DNA of 64,000 nucleotides from Cronobacter sakazakii (GCF_000982825.1 NZ_CP011047.1:496001-560000); one strand, 5' to 3'; counted from the first letter of the stretch, positions 12,048-20,462 are shown. The notes: generated by a model not told the origin, from the letters alone. Translations and numbers: made by a program.

Positions 12048-12416
12048 ATGAATTACCGCACAGTACTGGCCTTAGCCCTTTTTTCCTGGAATGCCGCAGC
12101 GCTTGCCGCCTCCCCTTGCGAAGAAAAAGCGCAGGAGATTGAAAAGGAGATCCGCTACGCCGAGCAGCACCATAATCAGGGGCGCATCGACGGGCTGAAA
12201 AAAGCGCTAAGTCAGGTACGAGCCAACTGCCGTGACGGCGATGTGCTCGCCGAGCACCGGCAGAAAGTGGCGAAGAAACAGGCGGAAGTGGCCGAGCGCC
12301 GCGCCGAATTGCATGAAGCGTCGCAGAAAGGCGATGCCGAAAAAATTGCCAAACGTCGCCACAAGCTCGCAGAAGCCGAGCAAGAGCTTAAGGCGCTGAA
12401 AGCTCAAGATTACTGA
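12048..12416 (+). CDS. yqjC: YqjC, periplasmic DUF1090 protein
   Basis: A 122-residue protein with a signal peptide (MNYRTVLALALFSWNAAALAA, cleavage after about residue 21) and a charged helical, coiled-coil-prone mature part ending LKALKAQDY. It matches E. coli YqjC (DUF1090). Function unknown. The start is at 12048, preceded by GGAAGG; an in-frame ATG at 12015 would place residues before the signal peptide and is rejected. Confidence 0.88.
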   Translation: MNYRTVLALALFSWNAAALAASPCEEKAQEIEKEIRYAEQHHNQGRIDGLKKALSQVRANCRDGDVLAEHRQKVAKKQAEVAERRAELHEASQKGDAEKIAKRRHKLAEAEQELKALKAQDY

Positions 12417-12451
12417 GCTTATGGATAACCCTCACTTATCAGGAGAGCATT

Positions 12452-12754
12452 ATGTCAAAAGAAAATACCGACCACCTGCGCGCTGAGTTGAAATCGCTTG
12501 CCGATACGCTGGAAGAGGTGCTGACCGCCTCCGGGGACAAATCGAAGGAAGAGATGAGCAAACTGCGCAATAAAGCAGAGCGCGCGCTGAAAGACACTCG
12601 TTATCATTTAACCGAAACCGGTGATGTGATTGCCAAACAGACCCGCGAAGCGGCGGCGCGTGCCGAAGATTATGTGCGTGAAAATCCGTGGACCGGTGTG
12701 GGTATTGGTGCGGCCATTGGCGTCGTGCTGGGCGTGCTCCTGACGCGGCGCTGA
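12452..12754 (+). CDS. yqjD: YqjD, C-tail-anchored ribosome-associated DUF883 protein
   Basis: A 100-residue protein: a charged helical N-terminal domain followed by a single C-terminal membrane segment (about residues 80-97, VGIGAAIGVVLGVLL) and a terminal RR. In E. coli YqjD is an RpoS-dependent inner-membrane protein that binds 70S ribosomes in stationary phase. First gene of the yqjDEK cluster, with AGGAGAGC before the ATG. Confidence 0.9.
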   Translation: MSKENTDHLRAELKSLADTLEEVLTASGDKSKEEMSKLRNKAERALKDTRYHLTETGDVIAKQTREAAARAEDYVRENPWTGVGIGAAIGVVLGVLLTRR

Positions 12755-12756
12755 TT

Positions 12757-13155
12757 ATGACGGAGCCTCGTCACGCGCAAGGGCCGGGTAAAAGCGTTCT
12801 CGGCATCGGACAACGTATGGTCAACGTGCTTGTAGAGATGGTGGAAACCCGTTTACGGCTCGCTGTCGTGGAGCTGGAAGAGGAGAAAGCAAATCTCTTT
12901 CAGCTGCTGCTGATGACTGGCCTCACGATGCTGTTTGCCGCCTTTGGACTGATGAGTCTGATGGTGCTGCTTATCTGGGCAGTCGATCCGCAGTATCGCC
13001 TTAACGTCATGATTGGCACGACCGTCACGCTGTTTGTGCTGGCGCTGATTGGCGGCATCTGGACGCTCAGGAAATCGCGCCAGTCGACGCTGCTGCGTCA
13101 CACGCGTCATGAGCTGTCTAATGACCGCCAGTTGCTGGAGGACGATAAGTCATGA
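12757..13155 (+). CDS. yqjE: YqjE, phage-holin-like inner membrane protein
   Basis: A 132-residue protein with two membrane segments (about residues 48-73 and 84-106) separated by a short loop, plus charged ends, as in the YqjE/holin-III-like family. The start at 12757 is two bases after the yqjD stop and fits the E. coli length. The larger in-frame ORF from 12688 runs through yqjD and is rejected. Function unknown; likely co-expressed with yqjD. Confidence 0.87.
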   Translation: MTEPRHAQGPGKSVLGIGQRMVNVLVEMVETRLRLAVVELEEEKANLFQLLLMTGLTMLFAAFGLMSLMVLLIWAVDPQYRLNVMIGTTVTLFVLALIGGIWTLRKSRQSTLLRHTRHELSNDRQLLEDDKS

Positions 13156-13448
13156 GTATGAGCAAAGCCGAGCGCGAAAAGCGCAAAGCGCTGCTGCTCA
13201 GTCAAATCCAGCAGCAGCGGCTGGATATGGCCGCCAGTCGTCGCGACTGGCTTGCCGCAACCGGCTCTTATGACCGCGGCTGGAACACGTTGCTGAGCCT
13301 GCGCTCCTGGGCGCTGGTCGGCAGTAGCGCGATGGCTATCTGGAGCATCAGGAACCCTAACTTCCTGCTGCGCTGGGCTAAACGCGGTTTCGCCGCGTGG
13401 AGCACCTGGCGGTTGATTAAAACCACCATGAAACATCCGCTCCCCTGA
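13152..13448 (+). CDS. yqjK: YqjK-like protein
   Basis: A 98-residue basic protein whose ATG overlaps the yqjE stop by four bases (ATGA), showing translational coupling. Residues 50-65 are weakly hydrophobic. It matches E. coli YqjK in length and in SKAEREKRKALLLSQI near the start. Function unknown. It ends before a terminator and before the accessory pilin-like block; in E. coli yqjF follows directly. Confidence 0.85.
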   Translation: MSMSKAEREKRKALLLSQIQQQRLDMAASRRDWLAATGSYDRGWNTLLSLRSWALVGSSAMAIWSIRNPNFLLRWAKRGFAAWSTWRLIKTTMKHPLP

Positions 13449-13477
13449 ATGGTTCGCAGTTTCTGGCCACGCTAAAC

Positions 13478-13520
13478 GTAAAACACCCTGCCGCGTTAAA
13501 GACGACAGGGTGTTTTATTT
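13478..13520. terminator. Terminator after yqjDEK
   Basis: GTAAAACACCCTG (13478-13490) and CAGGGTGTTTTA (13506-13517) are inverted arms flanked by A and T runs. The hairpin could end yqjK transcription and the convergent DUF1120 cluster. Confidence 0.75.
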
Positions 13521-13572
13521 TGTGTAGTCATCACAGGCCAGCATGCACAGAGCGACTGGCAAATACCGTTGA

Positions 13573-14223
13573 TTACAGGTAAACCAGAGAGAACGTTGTT
13601 GATCCCTGGAAATCCAGCTCATCCGTCACGCTATCCGCAACAGACTTTTCAAAGTAATAGGTGGTATCCATTTTTAAAATAAACGTCTTACCACTTTTAG
13701 GCGTCAGCTCATCCTGATTCGCAAAAGAGTAAAGCGTATTAATATGGTTTAAGGCGCGAGCCTTACTCCAGTTCTGCCCATCATTGCCAGAATAAATCAG
13801 ATTTGCTGCCGCCCCGTCGATCGTTTCTGCGTTTTCATATAACTGATACAAGCCAATCGCTTTATCATCAGCGGTTTTGCCAAAACCGTATGCACCGCTA
13901 TAATCGGTCACCAGTGAAGCAGGAATGGTACCTTCGTTATTATCGGTAATGGTAAAACCAACCGCCGTGTCTGCAGTACAGGTAATGGTTAAATCCATTT
14001 TCTTATGCTGGACAGAAATCGCTTCATAGGCCTTGTCATTATCGGTAGTTGTCATATTACCAATAGGAATATGACCAAGATCAATCACGCCACCATTTTC
14101 AAACGTTGGATTACAGGCGGTTAAAGTCAACGTGCCCGTGACTTTTAAATCGACGCTGTCGCTGGCATAGGCATTCATACCAAAAGCCATCATCAGCGCA
14201 CTGGCTAAGACTAACTTCTTCAT
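13573..14223 (-). CDS. Exported pilin-like DUF1120 protein (paralogue A)
   Basis: 216 residues with a signal peptide (cleavage after about residue 20, NAYA/SDSV). The mature protein shows the array pattern: SVDLKVTGTL, a Cys near residue 37, GHIPIGN, a second Cys in LTITC, GFGKTA, and a C-terminal beta-strand FSLVYL with penultimate Tyr. The paired Cys and penultimate Tyr are hallmarks of chaperone-usher pilins; I assign it to DUF1120 by recall of the family. Last of five tandem copies, with AAGGAG before the ATG. No usher or chaperone gene is nearby. Confidence 0.7.
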   Translation of the reverse strand: MKKLVLASALMMAFGMNAYASDSVDLKVTGTLTLTACNPTFENGGVIDLGHIPIGNMTTTDNDKAYEAISVQHKKMDLTITCTADTAVGFTITDNNEGTIPASLVTDYSGAYGFGKTADDKAIGLYQLYENAETIDGAAANLIYSGNDGQNWSKARALNHINTLYSFANQDELTPKSGKTFILKMDTTYYFEKSVADSVTDELDFQGSTTFSLVYL

Positions 14224-14482
14224 TTTTACTCCTTAATAAAATTACAGATAAACCAGAGAGAACGTTGCCGAGCCCTGGAAATCCATTTCATCTACTACGC
14301 TTTCTACAACAGTCTTTTCAAAGTAATAAGCTGTATCAAATTTTAATGTAAATTCTTTGCCGCTCTTAGGAACAACTTCATCCTTATTGGCAAAAGAATA
14401 GATAACATTAATATGGTTCAATGCGCGGGTGATGCTGCCAACTTACTGATTTAGTGTATGATGGTGTTTTTGAGGTGCTCCA

Positions 14483-14758
14483 GTGGCTTCTGTTTCTATC
14501 AGCTGTCCCTCCTGTTCAGCTACTGACGGGGTGGTGCGTAACGGCAAAAGCACCGCCGGACATCAGCGCTATCTCTGCTCTCACTGCCGTAAAACATGGC
14601 AACTGCAGTTCACTTACACCGCTTCTCAACCCGGTACGCACCAGAAAATCATTGATATGGCCATGAATGGCGTTGGATGCCGGGCAACCGCCCGCATTAT
14701 GGGCGTTGGCCTCAACACGATTTTCCGCCATTTAAAAAACTCAGGCCGCAGTCGGTAA
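14483..14758 (+). CDS. insA: InsA, IS1 regulator (copy 1)
   Basis: 91 residues with an N-terminal Cys4 zinc-finger-like set (CPSC...CSHC) and a helix-turn-helix. InsA alone represses the IS1 promoter. The N-terminal part of the active transposase InsAB' comes from this frame through a -1 frameshift in an A-rich stretch near the insA/insB overlap (about 14730). Confidence 0.93.
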   Translation: MASVSISCPSCSATDGVVRNGKSTAGHQRYLCSHCRKTWQLQFTYTASQPGTHQKIIDMAMNGVGCRATARIMGVGLNTIFRHLKNSGRSR

Positions 14759-15180
14759 CCTCGCGCATACAGCCGGGCAGTGACGTCATCGTCTGCGCGG
14801 AAATGGACGAACAGTGGGGATACGTCGGGGCTAAATCGCGCCAGCGCTGGCTGTTTTACGCGTATGACAGGCTCCGGAAGACGGTTGTTGCGCACGTATT
14901 CGGTGAACGCACTATGGCGACGCTGGGGCGTCTTATGAGCCTGCTGTCACCCTTTGACGTGGTGATATGGATGACGGATGGCTGGCCGCTGTATGAATCC
15001 CGCCTGAAGGGAAAGCTGCACGTAATCAGCAAGCGATATACGCAGCGAATTGAGCGGCATAACCTGAATCTGAGGCAGCACCTGGCACGGCTGGGACGGA
15101 AGTCGCTGTCGTTCTCAAAATCGGTGGAGCTGCATGACAAAGTCATCGGGCATTATCTGAACATAAAACACTATCAATAA
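14677..15180 (+). CDS. insB: InsB, IS1 transposase catalytic part (copy 1)
   Basis: 167 residues overlapping insA in the -1 frame. It contains the DDE-type catalytic region ([12 protein letters not shown] and WMTDGWPLY) and is normally expressed as the InsAB' fusion by programmed frameshifting. The frame appears intact, so this copy may be active. Confidence 0.93.
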   Translation: MPGNRPHYGRWPQHDFPPFKKLRPQSVTSRIQPGSDVIVCAEMDEQWGYVGAKSRQRWLFYAYDRLRKTVVAHVFGERTMATLGRLMSLLSPFDVVIWMTDGWPLYESRLKGKLHVISKRYTQRIERHNLNLRQHLARLGRKSLSFSKSVELHDKVIGHYLNIKHYQ

Positions 15181-15781
15181 GTTGGAGTCATTACCAAATT
15201 CTGGAATCCGGATTATTATCCGTTGTCATAAAGGCAACAGGCATCGCCGCGCCACAGGTGATCGACAGCGTTGCATCATAGTGCTGCGTCCAGTAAGCAT
15301 TTTCGCTTTCGCTATACGTCAAATTTTTTACCGGAATGGTGCCTACGTTAATCTCATTTTTATCGAGCGAAATATCGCACGCGGCGTTGACCAGCGTACC
15401 TTTTACTTTTAGCTCGACAGAATCTGCCGCATGCGCAGCACCTGCCAGCGCTGTCATTACGACGCCTGCCAGAACTATTTTGTTAAACATGGTTTTTTCC
15501 ATAAACACTAACAACAGATTGATACAATTGCGCCACTCATAAATGGCGCAGTCATTATTTAGATATACACCAGTGAAATAGTGGCAGAGCCATCCAGGTT
15601 GGTGTTATCTGTAATCGCAAGGACATCCGTGCCCTGAATAGCAGCAGTCACGATTAACGGGAAAGTAAAGTTTTTACCCGCTTTAGGAATAACAGTCCCC
15701 GCGTCAGCAATCGTCAAATAACGGTCATCGGGGGAAAAGTTCCGCACAGACCCATCTCCCGTTTTGGGTAATGACTCCAAC

Positions 15782-16285
15782 TTATTGATAGTGTTTTATG
15801 TTCAGATAATGCCCGATGACTTTGTCATGCAGCTCCACCGATTTTGAGAACGACAGCGACTTCCGTCCCAGCCGTGCCAGGTGCTGCCTCAGATTCAGGT
15901 TATGCCGCTCAATTCGCTGCGTATATCGCTTGCTGATTACGTGCAGCTTTCCCTTCAGGCGGGATTCATACAGCGGCCAGCCATCCGTCATCCATATCAC
16001 CACGTCAAAGGGTGACAGCAGGCTCATAAGACGCCCCAGCGTCGCCATAGTGCGTTCACCGAATACGTGCGCAACAACCGTCTTCCGGAGCCTGTCATAC
16101 GCGTAAAACAGCCAGCGCTGGCGCGATTTAGCCCCGACGTATCCCCACTGTTCGTCCATTTCCGCGCAGACGATGACGTCACTGCCCGGCTGTATGCGCG
16201 AGGTTACCGACTGCGGCCTGAGTTTTTTAAATGGCGGAAAATCGTGTTGAGGCCAACGCCCATAATGCGGGCGGTTGCCCGGCAT
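15782..16285 (-). CDS. insB: InsB, IS1 transposase catalytic part (copy 2)
   Basis: 167 residues, identical to InsB of copy 1, overlapping insA in the -1 frame. The DDE-type region appears intact. Confidence 0.93.
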   Translation of the reverse strand: MPGNRPHYGRWPQHDFPPFKKLRPQSVTSRIQPGSDVIVCAEMDEQWGYVGAKSRQRWLFYAYDRLRKTVVAHVFGERTMATLGRLMSLLSPFDVVIWMTDGWPLYESRLKGKLHVISKRYTQRIERHNLNLRQHLARLGRKSLSFSKSVELHDKVIGHYLNIKHYQ

Positions 16286-16479
16286 CCAACGCCATTCATG
16301 GCCATATCAATGATTTTCTGGTGCGTACCGGGTTGAGAAGCGGTGTAAGTGAACTGCAGTTGCCATGTTTTACGGCAGTGAGAGCAGAGATAGCGCTGAT
16401 GTCCGGCGGTGCTTTTGCCGTTACGCACCACCCCGTCAGTAGCTGAACAGGAGGGACAGCTGATAGAAACAGAAGCCAC
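16204..16479 (-). CDS. insA: InsA, IS1 regulator (copy 2)
   Basis: 91 residues, identical to InsA of copy 1: zinc-finger-like Cys4 set plus helix-turn-helix. It represses the IS1 promoter and supplies the N-terminal half of InsAB'. Confidence 0.93.
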   Translation of the reverse strand: MASVSISCPSCSATDGVVRNGKSTAGHQRYLCSHCRKTWQLQFTYTASQPGTHQKIIDMAMNGVGCRATARIMGVGLNTIFRHLKNSGRSR

Positions 16480-17095
16480 TGGAGCACCTCAAAAACACCA
16501 TCATACACTAAATCAGTAAGTTGGCAGCATCACCCCGTTTTGCTCCAGTCATTTGCGGCATTACCCAGGTTTTTATAAATGACATCGCCAGACGTGCCAT
16601 CGATAGTCGCTTCAGGAACATTGATACCGACGCAATAAGCACCAATATTTACATTTTCTGCTGTTTTGCCTAAACCGAACTTATTCGACCCCGCGGTACA
16701 ATTACTGCCATTATAAAACGCGCTATTGACTGTCAAATCAACCATAGATTCGCTCCGATTATCTTTTACATCAAAAGCAACCGGCATTTCTGAATCGCAG
16801 GTGATAGTTAATACTATCTTTTTTTGCCCCAAAGAATTCGTTTCAGTTTTAGAAAGATTACCCAGCGGAATATGCCCAAAATCAACCACGCCACCATTTT
16901 CCAGCGATGGCGTGCAGCTGCCATTCACCAGCGTACCTTTCACATTAAGATCAACCGAATCCGCTGCCTGAGCAGTGCCTGCCAGCGCCATGATTACAGC
17001 GCCCGCCAGGATCATTTTGTTAAACATTCTTTACTCCATAAACGCCGTAAATGGCATTATCAAAATGGATATCAATACAATGCCGATTATTTAGC

Positions 17096-17794
17096 TTAGA
17101 TATACACCAGTGAAATAGTGGCAGAGCCATCCAGGTTGGTATCATCTGAAATAGCGAGGGTATCTGTACCCTGAATGGCAGCAGCGACCTTAATTGGCCA
17201 GGTAGTAACTTTCGCGGGTAACACGGTGCCATCAGAAGAAGATTCCGCTTCAACACTGTAAACACGGCTGCTATTACTTTTTACTTCGCCAGCGCCTGAA
17301 ACTACCCATTTAGTCTTATCCGTCGGATCACCGTCGGTGTACATCATCTTGGCATTAACACCGTCTGCCAGGACATTGGCTTTATCCACATAGACAGAAT
17401 AAGCACCGATTTTTACACCGCCTGCGGTTTTACCTAAACCGAATTCATACTCAGCGCCAGTGACATCTGAACCGTCCCATTTACCATTTTTAATGGTTAA
17501 TACTTGTACGCTGTCATTTCTGTTATCAACCATGGTCCATCCGAGAGCCATGGCTGAGTCACACGTGATGGTCAGAACTAACGAGCTACGGCCTCCCAGC
17601 TGGTTTGTATCGGTTTTACTTAAATTGCCCAGTGGTGTATGCCCAAAGTCAACTACGCCATTGCCAGATAATGTTGGCGTGCAGCTGCCATTGACCAGCG
17701 TACCTTTTACATTAAGATCCACAGAATCGGTTGCGTGCGCTGCGCTAACCATTGCCATCAGGCCAGCCCCAATTAATAATGTCTTATTAAACAC
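17096..17794 (-). CDS. Exported pilin-like DUF1120 protein (paralogue D)
   Basis: 232 residues, intact, with signal peptide MFNKTLLIGAGLMAMVSAAHA. Features in order: TDSVDLNVKGTLVNGSC, GHTPLGNLSKTDTNQLG, LTITCDSAMALGW, FGLGKTAGGVKIGAYSVY, and the C-terminal SATISLVYI with penultimate Tyr. The GTG start at 17794 is supported by AAGGAAATTAACA before it. Its leader is interrupted 37 bases upstream by IS1 copy 3, so native expression is probably lost or altered. The last 45 bases are identical to paralogue C. Confidence 0.75.
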   Translation of the reverse strand: MFNKTLLIGAGLMAMVSAAHATDSVDLNVKGTLVNGSCTPTLSGNGVVDFGHTPLGNLSKTDTNQLGGRSSLVLTITCDSAMALGWTMVDNRNDSVQVLTIKNGKWDGSDVTGAEYEFGLGKTAGGVKIGAYSVYVDKANVLADGVNAKMMYTDGDPTDKTKWVVSGAGEVKSNSSRVYSVEAESSSDGTVLPAKVTTWPIKVAAAIQGTDTLAISDDTNLDGSATISLVYI

Positions 17795-17885
17795 TGTTAA
17801 TTTCCTTGCCTATTACGTATTAATACAGCCGGTGATGCTGCCAACTTACTGATTTAGTGTATGATGGTGTTTTTGAGGTGCTCCA

Positions 17886-18161
17886 GTGGCTTCTGTTTCT
17901 ATCAGCTGTCCCTCCTGTTCAGCTACTGACGGGGTGGTGCGTAACGGCAAAAGCACCGCCGGACATCAGCGCTATCTCTGCTCTCACTGCCGTAAAACAT
18001 GGCAACTGCAGTTCACTTACACCGCTTCTCAACCCGGTACGCACCAGAAAATCATTGATATGGCCATGAATGGCGTTGGATGCCGGGCAACCGCCCGCAT
18101 TATGGGCGTTGGCCTCAACACGATTTTCCGCCATTTAAAAAACTCAGGCCGCAGTCGGTAA
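17886..18161 (+). CDS. insA: InsA, IS1 regulator (copy 3)
   Basis: 91 residues, identical to the other two InsA copies in this window, with intact Cys4 and helix-turn-helix parts. Confidence 0.93.
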   Translation: MASVSISCPSCSATDGVVRNGKSTAGHQRYLCSHCRKTWQLQFTYTASQPGTHQKIIDMAMNGVGCRATARIMGVGLNTIFRHLKNSGRSR

Positions 18162-18583
18162 CCTCGCGCATACAGCCGGGCAGTGACGTCATCGTCTGCG
18201 CGGAAATGGACGAACAGTGGGGATACGTCGGGGCTAAATCGCGCCAGCGCTGGCTGTTTTACGCGTATGACAGGCTCCGGAAGACGGTTGTTGCGCACGT
18301 ATTCGGTGAACGCACTATGGCGACGCTGGGGCGTCTTATGAGCCTGCTGTCACCCTTTGACGTGGTGATATGGATGACGGATGGCTGGCCGCTGTATGAA
18401 TCCCGCCTGAAGGGAAAGCTGCACGTAATCAGCAAGCGATATACGCAGCGAATTGAGCGGCATAACCTGAATCTGAGGCAGCACCTGGCACGGCTGGGAC
18501 GGAAGTCGCTGTCGTTCTCAAAATCGGTGGAGCTGCATGACAAAGTCATCGGGCATTATCTGAACATAAAACACTATCAATAA
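18080..18583 (+). CDS. insB: InsB, IS1 transposase catalytic part (copy 3)
   Basis: 167 residues, identical to the other two InsB copies; expressed as InsAB' by -1 frameshifting. The frame is intact. Confidence 0.93.
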   Translation: MPGNRPHYGRWPQHDFPPFKKLRPQSVTSRIQPGSDVIVCAEMDEQWGYVGAKSRQRWLFYAYDRLRKTVVAHVFGERTMATLGRLMSLLSPFDVVIWMTDGWPLYESRLKGKLHVISKRYTQRIERHNLNLRQHLARLGRKSLSFSKSVELHDKVIGHYLNIKHYQ

Positions 18584-18611
18584 GTTGGAGTCATTACCAA
18601 TACAGCCTTAG

Positions 18612-18637
18612 AAAACGCCAGGGTATTCTGGCGTTTT
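18612..18637 (-). terminator. Terminator after DUF1120 paralogue E
   Basis: AAAACGCCAG (18612-18621) and CTGGCGTTTTT (18628-18638) form a perfect stem with flanking A/T runs. It lies between paralogue E and the IS1-disrupted leader of D, so E has its own transcript end. Confidence 0.8.
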
Positions 18638-18703
18638 TAAAGTATTTACCCTTAGGACAATACATTGCGGTTTAACATCTGTATTTATCCGCCAGCTTTT
18701 GGA

Positions 18704-19381
18704 TTAGATATAGCTAAGCGAAATCGTCGCCAGACCATCCAGGTCAGTATCGTCGGTAATCTTCAGAATATCGGTACCCTGTACCGCAGCGGTCACTTTC
18801 AGCGGGAATACGCCCACTTTGAACGCTTTCGGCGCGACTTCGCCAGTCACTGCGGTGGTAAAAGTACGCGCACCCGGTTTCGTTACGCCCGTAGTGCTTT
18901 TCTTCCAGGCCGTCGCATTGCCGTTACCGACATTATCGGCTTCCAGCAGATCGCCCGCGGTGCCGTCATAAGTGACGCCCGTCGTTTTAGCGGCAATAGC
19001 ATACGCGCCCATGTTGACGGTGCCCGCTTTACCCAGACCATACTCTGTAGTGGCATCCGCCACGCTGCTGTCGTCCGCGCCAGCGCTGGTGAGGCTCAGC
19101 GACTGCAGGGAATCGGTACGGCCATCGACGGTAGTCCAGCCCATCACCATAGCGCTATCGCAGGTGATAGTCAGCGTGACGTCTTTCGAGCCCAGCTGGT
19201 TTGCATTGGTCGCATCAAGACTGGCTACAGGAATATGACCGAAGTTCACTTCGCTTTTATCCAGGGTTGGTGTACATGCAGCATTAACCAGTACGCCTTT
19301 AACTGTTAAATCCGTTGAATCCGCCGCCATTGCATGACATGTGATACCAGCCAGCACGACCGCCAGAAGAGTCTTTTTCAT
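18704..19381 (-). CDS. Exported pilin-like DUF1120 protein (paralogue E)
   Basis: 225 residues, intact, first of the array. Signal peptide MKKTLLAVVLAGITCHAMA; mature part begins ADSTDLTVKGVLVNAAC, then GHIPVASL, LTITCDSAMVMGWTTVDGR, YGLGKAGTVNMGAYAI and a terminal LATISLSYI. The start at 19381 is preferred (GGATGGAATA before it) over the ATG four codons upstream. It has a long AT-rich upstream region and its own terminator. Function is not established; by fold features it is pilin-like and probably surface or periplasmic. Confidence 0.72.
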   Translation of the reverse strand: MKKTLLAVVLAGITCHAMAADSTDLTVKGVLVNAACTPTLDKSEVNFGHIPVASLDATNANQLGSKDVTLTITCDSAMVMGWTTVDGRTDSLQSLSLTSAGADDSSVADATTEYGLGKAGTVNMGAYAIAAKTTGVTYDGTAGDLLEADNVGNGNATAWKKSTTGVTKPGARTFTTAVTGEVAPKAFKVGVFPLKVTAAVQGTDILKITDDTDLDGLATISLSYI

Positions 19382-19994
19382 TATTCCATCCATTATTTAG
19401 TTCCCGGTACAGAGACGTGCCGGACAAGAAAGCTACCAGGGTTAAATTATCGTAAACAGGTAGTTTACGATGTGCATCAAAAAAACAGATGAAAGTCTGT
19501 AAATTCATCGCTTTCAATTGATCACTTTAAACGATCAATGAATGATATTTTACCGACACACACCTATTGAAGTCATAAAAAAGTCTGTCTTATTTAAGAC
19601 ATCTCTTAATAAAAAGACTTTAAACCCCAAGATGGTCATAGTTTTCTAAAAAAAGATTTCTTTTTATGAATTCATAGAAATAATAATTGTCGACTTTATA
19701 TTTATAAAGTAATTACATCTAAATTATTCCTTTAGAAATACTGAAGAAGTTATTTTAATTTATCGTTATTAATTTGTGGTTAATCTTGTTAAATAATAAA
19801 GCTATCCAAAACGTGATCGCCTCACACAGAAATCAAAATTTTTGAACAAATCTGCCAGTTTTCCTTGCTTACATTCCCACTACACCCACCCTATGATGCT
19901 TTCCATCAACGGCGGAACGCGGATAACCCCGCGGAATGCAACCTTTTAAAGACAATTACCCTTGCATGATGAAGCGGGATTTCTGGAGAGTAAA
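19382..19994. promoter_or_regulatory. AT-rich control region upstream of the DUF1120 array and yqjF
   Basis: About 600 bases, visibly much richer in A/T than the flanking core, with no credible gene. It holds a perfect inverted repeat with arms ATCGTAAAC (19449-19457) and GTTTACGAT (19463-19471), loop AGGTA, and a second one with arms ATTGATC (19517-19523) and GATCAAT (19533-19539). Both lie shortly upstream of paralogue E and could be operators. The rest, with many A/T tracts, would suit H-NS binding (inference). Confidence 0.45.
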
Positions 19995-20387
19995 ATGAAA
20001 AAATTCGAAGATGCTGGCGTACTGGTGGCACGTATTCTGATGCCGATTCTGTTTATCGTCTCCGGCTTTGGCAAAATTACCGGCTATGCGGGCACGCAGC
20101 AGTATATGGAAGCGATGGGCGTGCCGGGCTTTATTCTGCCGCTGGTTATCCTGCTTGAGTTCGGCGGCGGTCTGGCGATTCTCTTCGGTTTTCTGACCCG
20201 TACCACGGCGCTGATTACCGCTGTGTTTACGCTGCTCACCGCATTCCTGTTCCACAGTAACTTCGCGGAAGGCGTTAACTCGATTATGTTTATGAAGAAC
20301 TTTTCTATCGCGGGTGGCTATCTGCTGCTGGCGCTGATGGGTCCTGGCGCGTACAGCCTGGATCGTCTGCTGAAGAAAAACTGGTAA
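19995..20387 (+). CDS. yqjF: YqjF, DoxX-family inner membrane protein
   Basis: A 130-residue DoxX/DoxD-like protein with four membrane segments. Stretches ARILMPILFIVSGFGKITGY and EFGGGLAILFGF are typical. Start at 19995 with GGAGAGTAAA before it; the ATG at 19962 is not used. In E. coli yqjF follows yqjK directly, so the DUF1120/IS1 block sits between them. Role unknown; DoxX proteins are linked to redox and thiol stress. Confidence 0.88.
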   Translation: MKKFEDAGVLVARILMPILFIVSGFGKITGYAGTQQYMEAMGVPGFILPLVILLEFGGGLAILFGFLTRTTALITAVFTLLTAFLFHSNFAEGVNSIMFMKNFSIAGGYLLLALMGPGAYSLDRLLKKNW

Positions 20388-20462
20388 CTGATTTCACGGC
20401 AGGCGGCCCTCACCGCCTGCCTTTTTGCCATACTGAGGAAAGCATTCTGACAGGAGAGCACC

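Larger units (their letters stand above)
14428..15195 (+). mobile_element. IS1 copy 1 (768 bp)
   Basis: A full-length IS1 from GGTGATGCTGCCAAC (left end) to GTTGGAGTCATTACC (right end), 768 bases, with insA and insB on the plus strand. Left flank CAATGCGCG (14419-14427) and right flank AAATTCTGG (15196-15204) do not match, so the usual 8-9-base target duplication is absent. This indicates a deletion or recombination after insertion. It appears identical in sequence to the other two copies. Confidence 0.97.
14242..15490 (-). pseudogene. DUF1120 paralogue B, broken and partly deleted by IS1
   Basis: The N-terminal part (15196-15490; about 98 residues, signal peptide MFNKIVLAGVVMTALAGAAHA) and the C-terminal part (14242-14427; 61 residues starting near RALNHIN, ending FSLVYL) flank an IS1. 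By comparison with paralogue A about 50 residues are missing at the junction, and the flanks of the IS1 carry no target duplication. The two parts could belong to one gene with an adjacent deletion, or to two genes fused by recombination between IS1 copies. The 3' end closely resembles that of paralogue A. Confidence 0.75.
15767..16534 (-). mobile_element. IS1 copy 2 (768 bp)
   Basis: A full-length IS1 in the opposite orientation to copies 1 and 3, with ends GGTAATGACTCC at 15767 and GGCAGCATCACC ending at 16534. It is flanked by an 8-base direct repeat CCGTTTTG (15759-15766 and 16535-16542), so it inserted directly into paralogue C. Transposase frames are intact. Confidence 0.97.
15559..17027 (-). 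pseudogene. DUF1120 paralogue C, interrupted by IS1
   Basis: Removing the IS1 at 15767-16534 and one copy of the 8-base duplication restores one frame: the N-terminal part ends ANDWSKTG and continues as DGSVRNFSPDD to a terminal SATISLVYI. The signal peptide MFNKMILAGAVIMALAG(TAQA) and two Cys (NGSC, LTITC) are intact. The insertion is therefore a simple recent event and in principle could revert by precise excision. Start at 17027 with GGAGTAAAG before the ATG. Confidence 0.85.
17831..18598 (+). mobile_element. IS1 copy 3 (768 bp)
   Basis: A full-length IS1 flanked by a perfect 9-base duplication AATACAGCC (17822-17830 and 18599-18607). It landed between paralogue D and the terminator behind paralogue E, cutting the D leader from sequence further upstream. 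Transcription of insAB points away from D. Confidence 0.97.

Noticed and set aside
13573..18598. Composite transposon carried by IS1 copies
   Set aside because: The copies are in mixed orientation, two have their own target duplications, and no duplication brackets the whole block, so they are independent insertions.
19299..19517. 72-codon minus-strand frame at the start of DUF1120 paralogue E
   Set aside because: It overlaps the signal-peptide region of E out of frame, has no ribosome site, and its product has no recognisable features.
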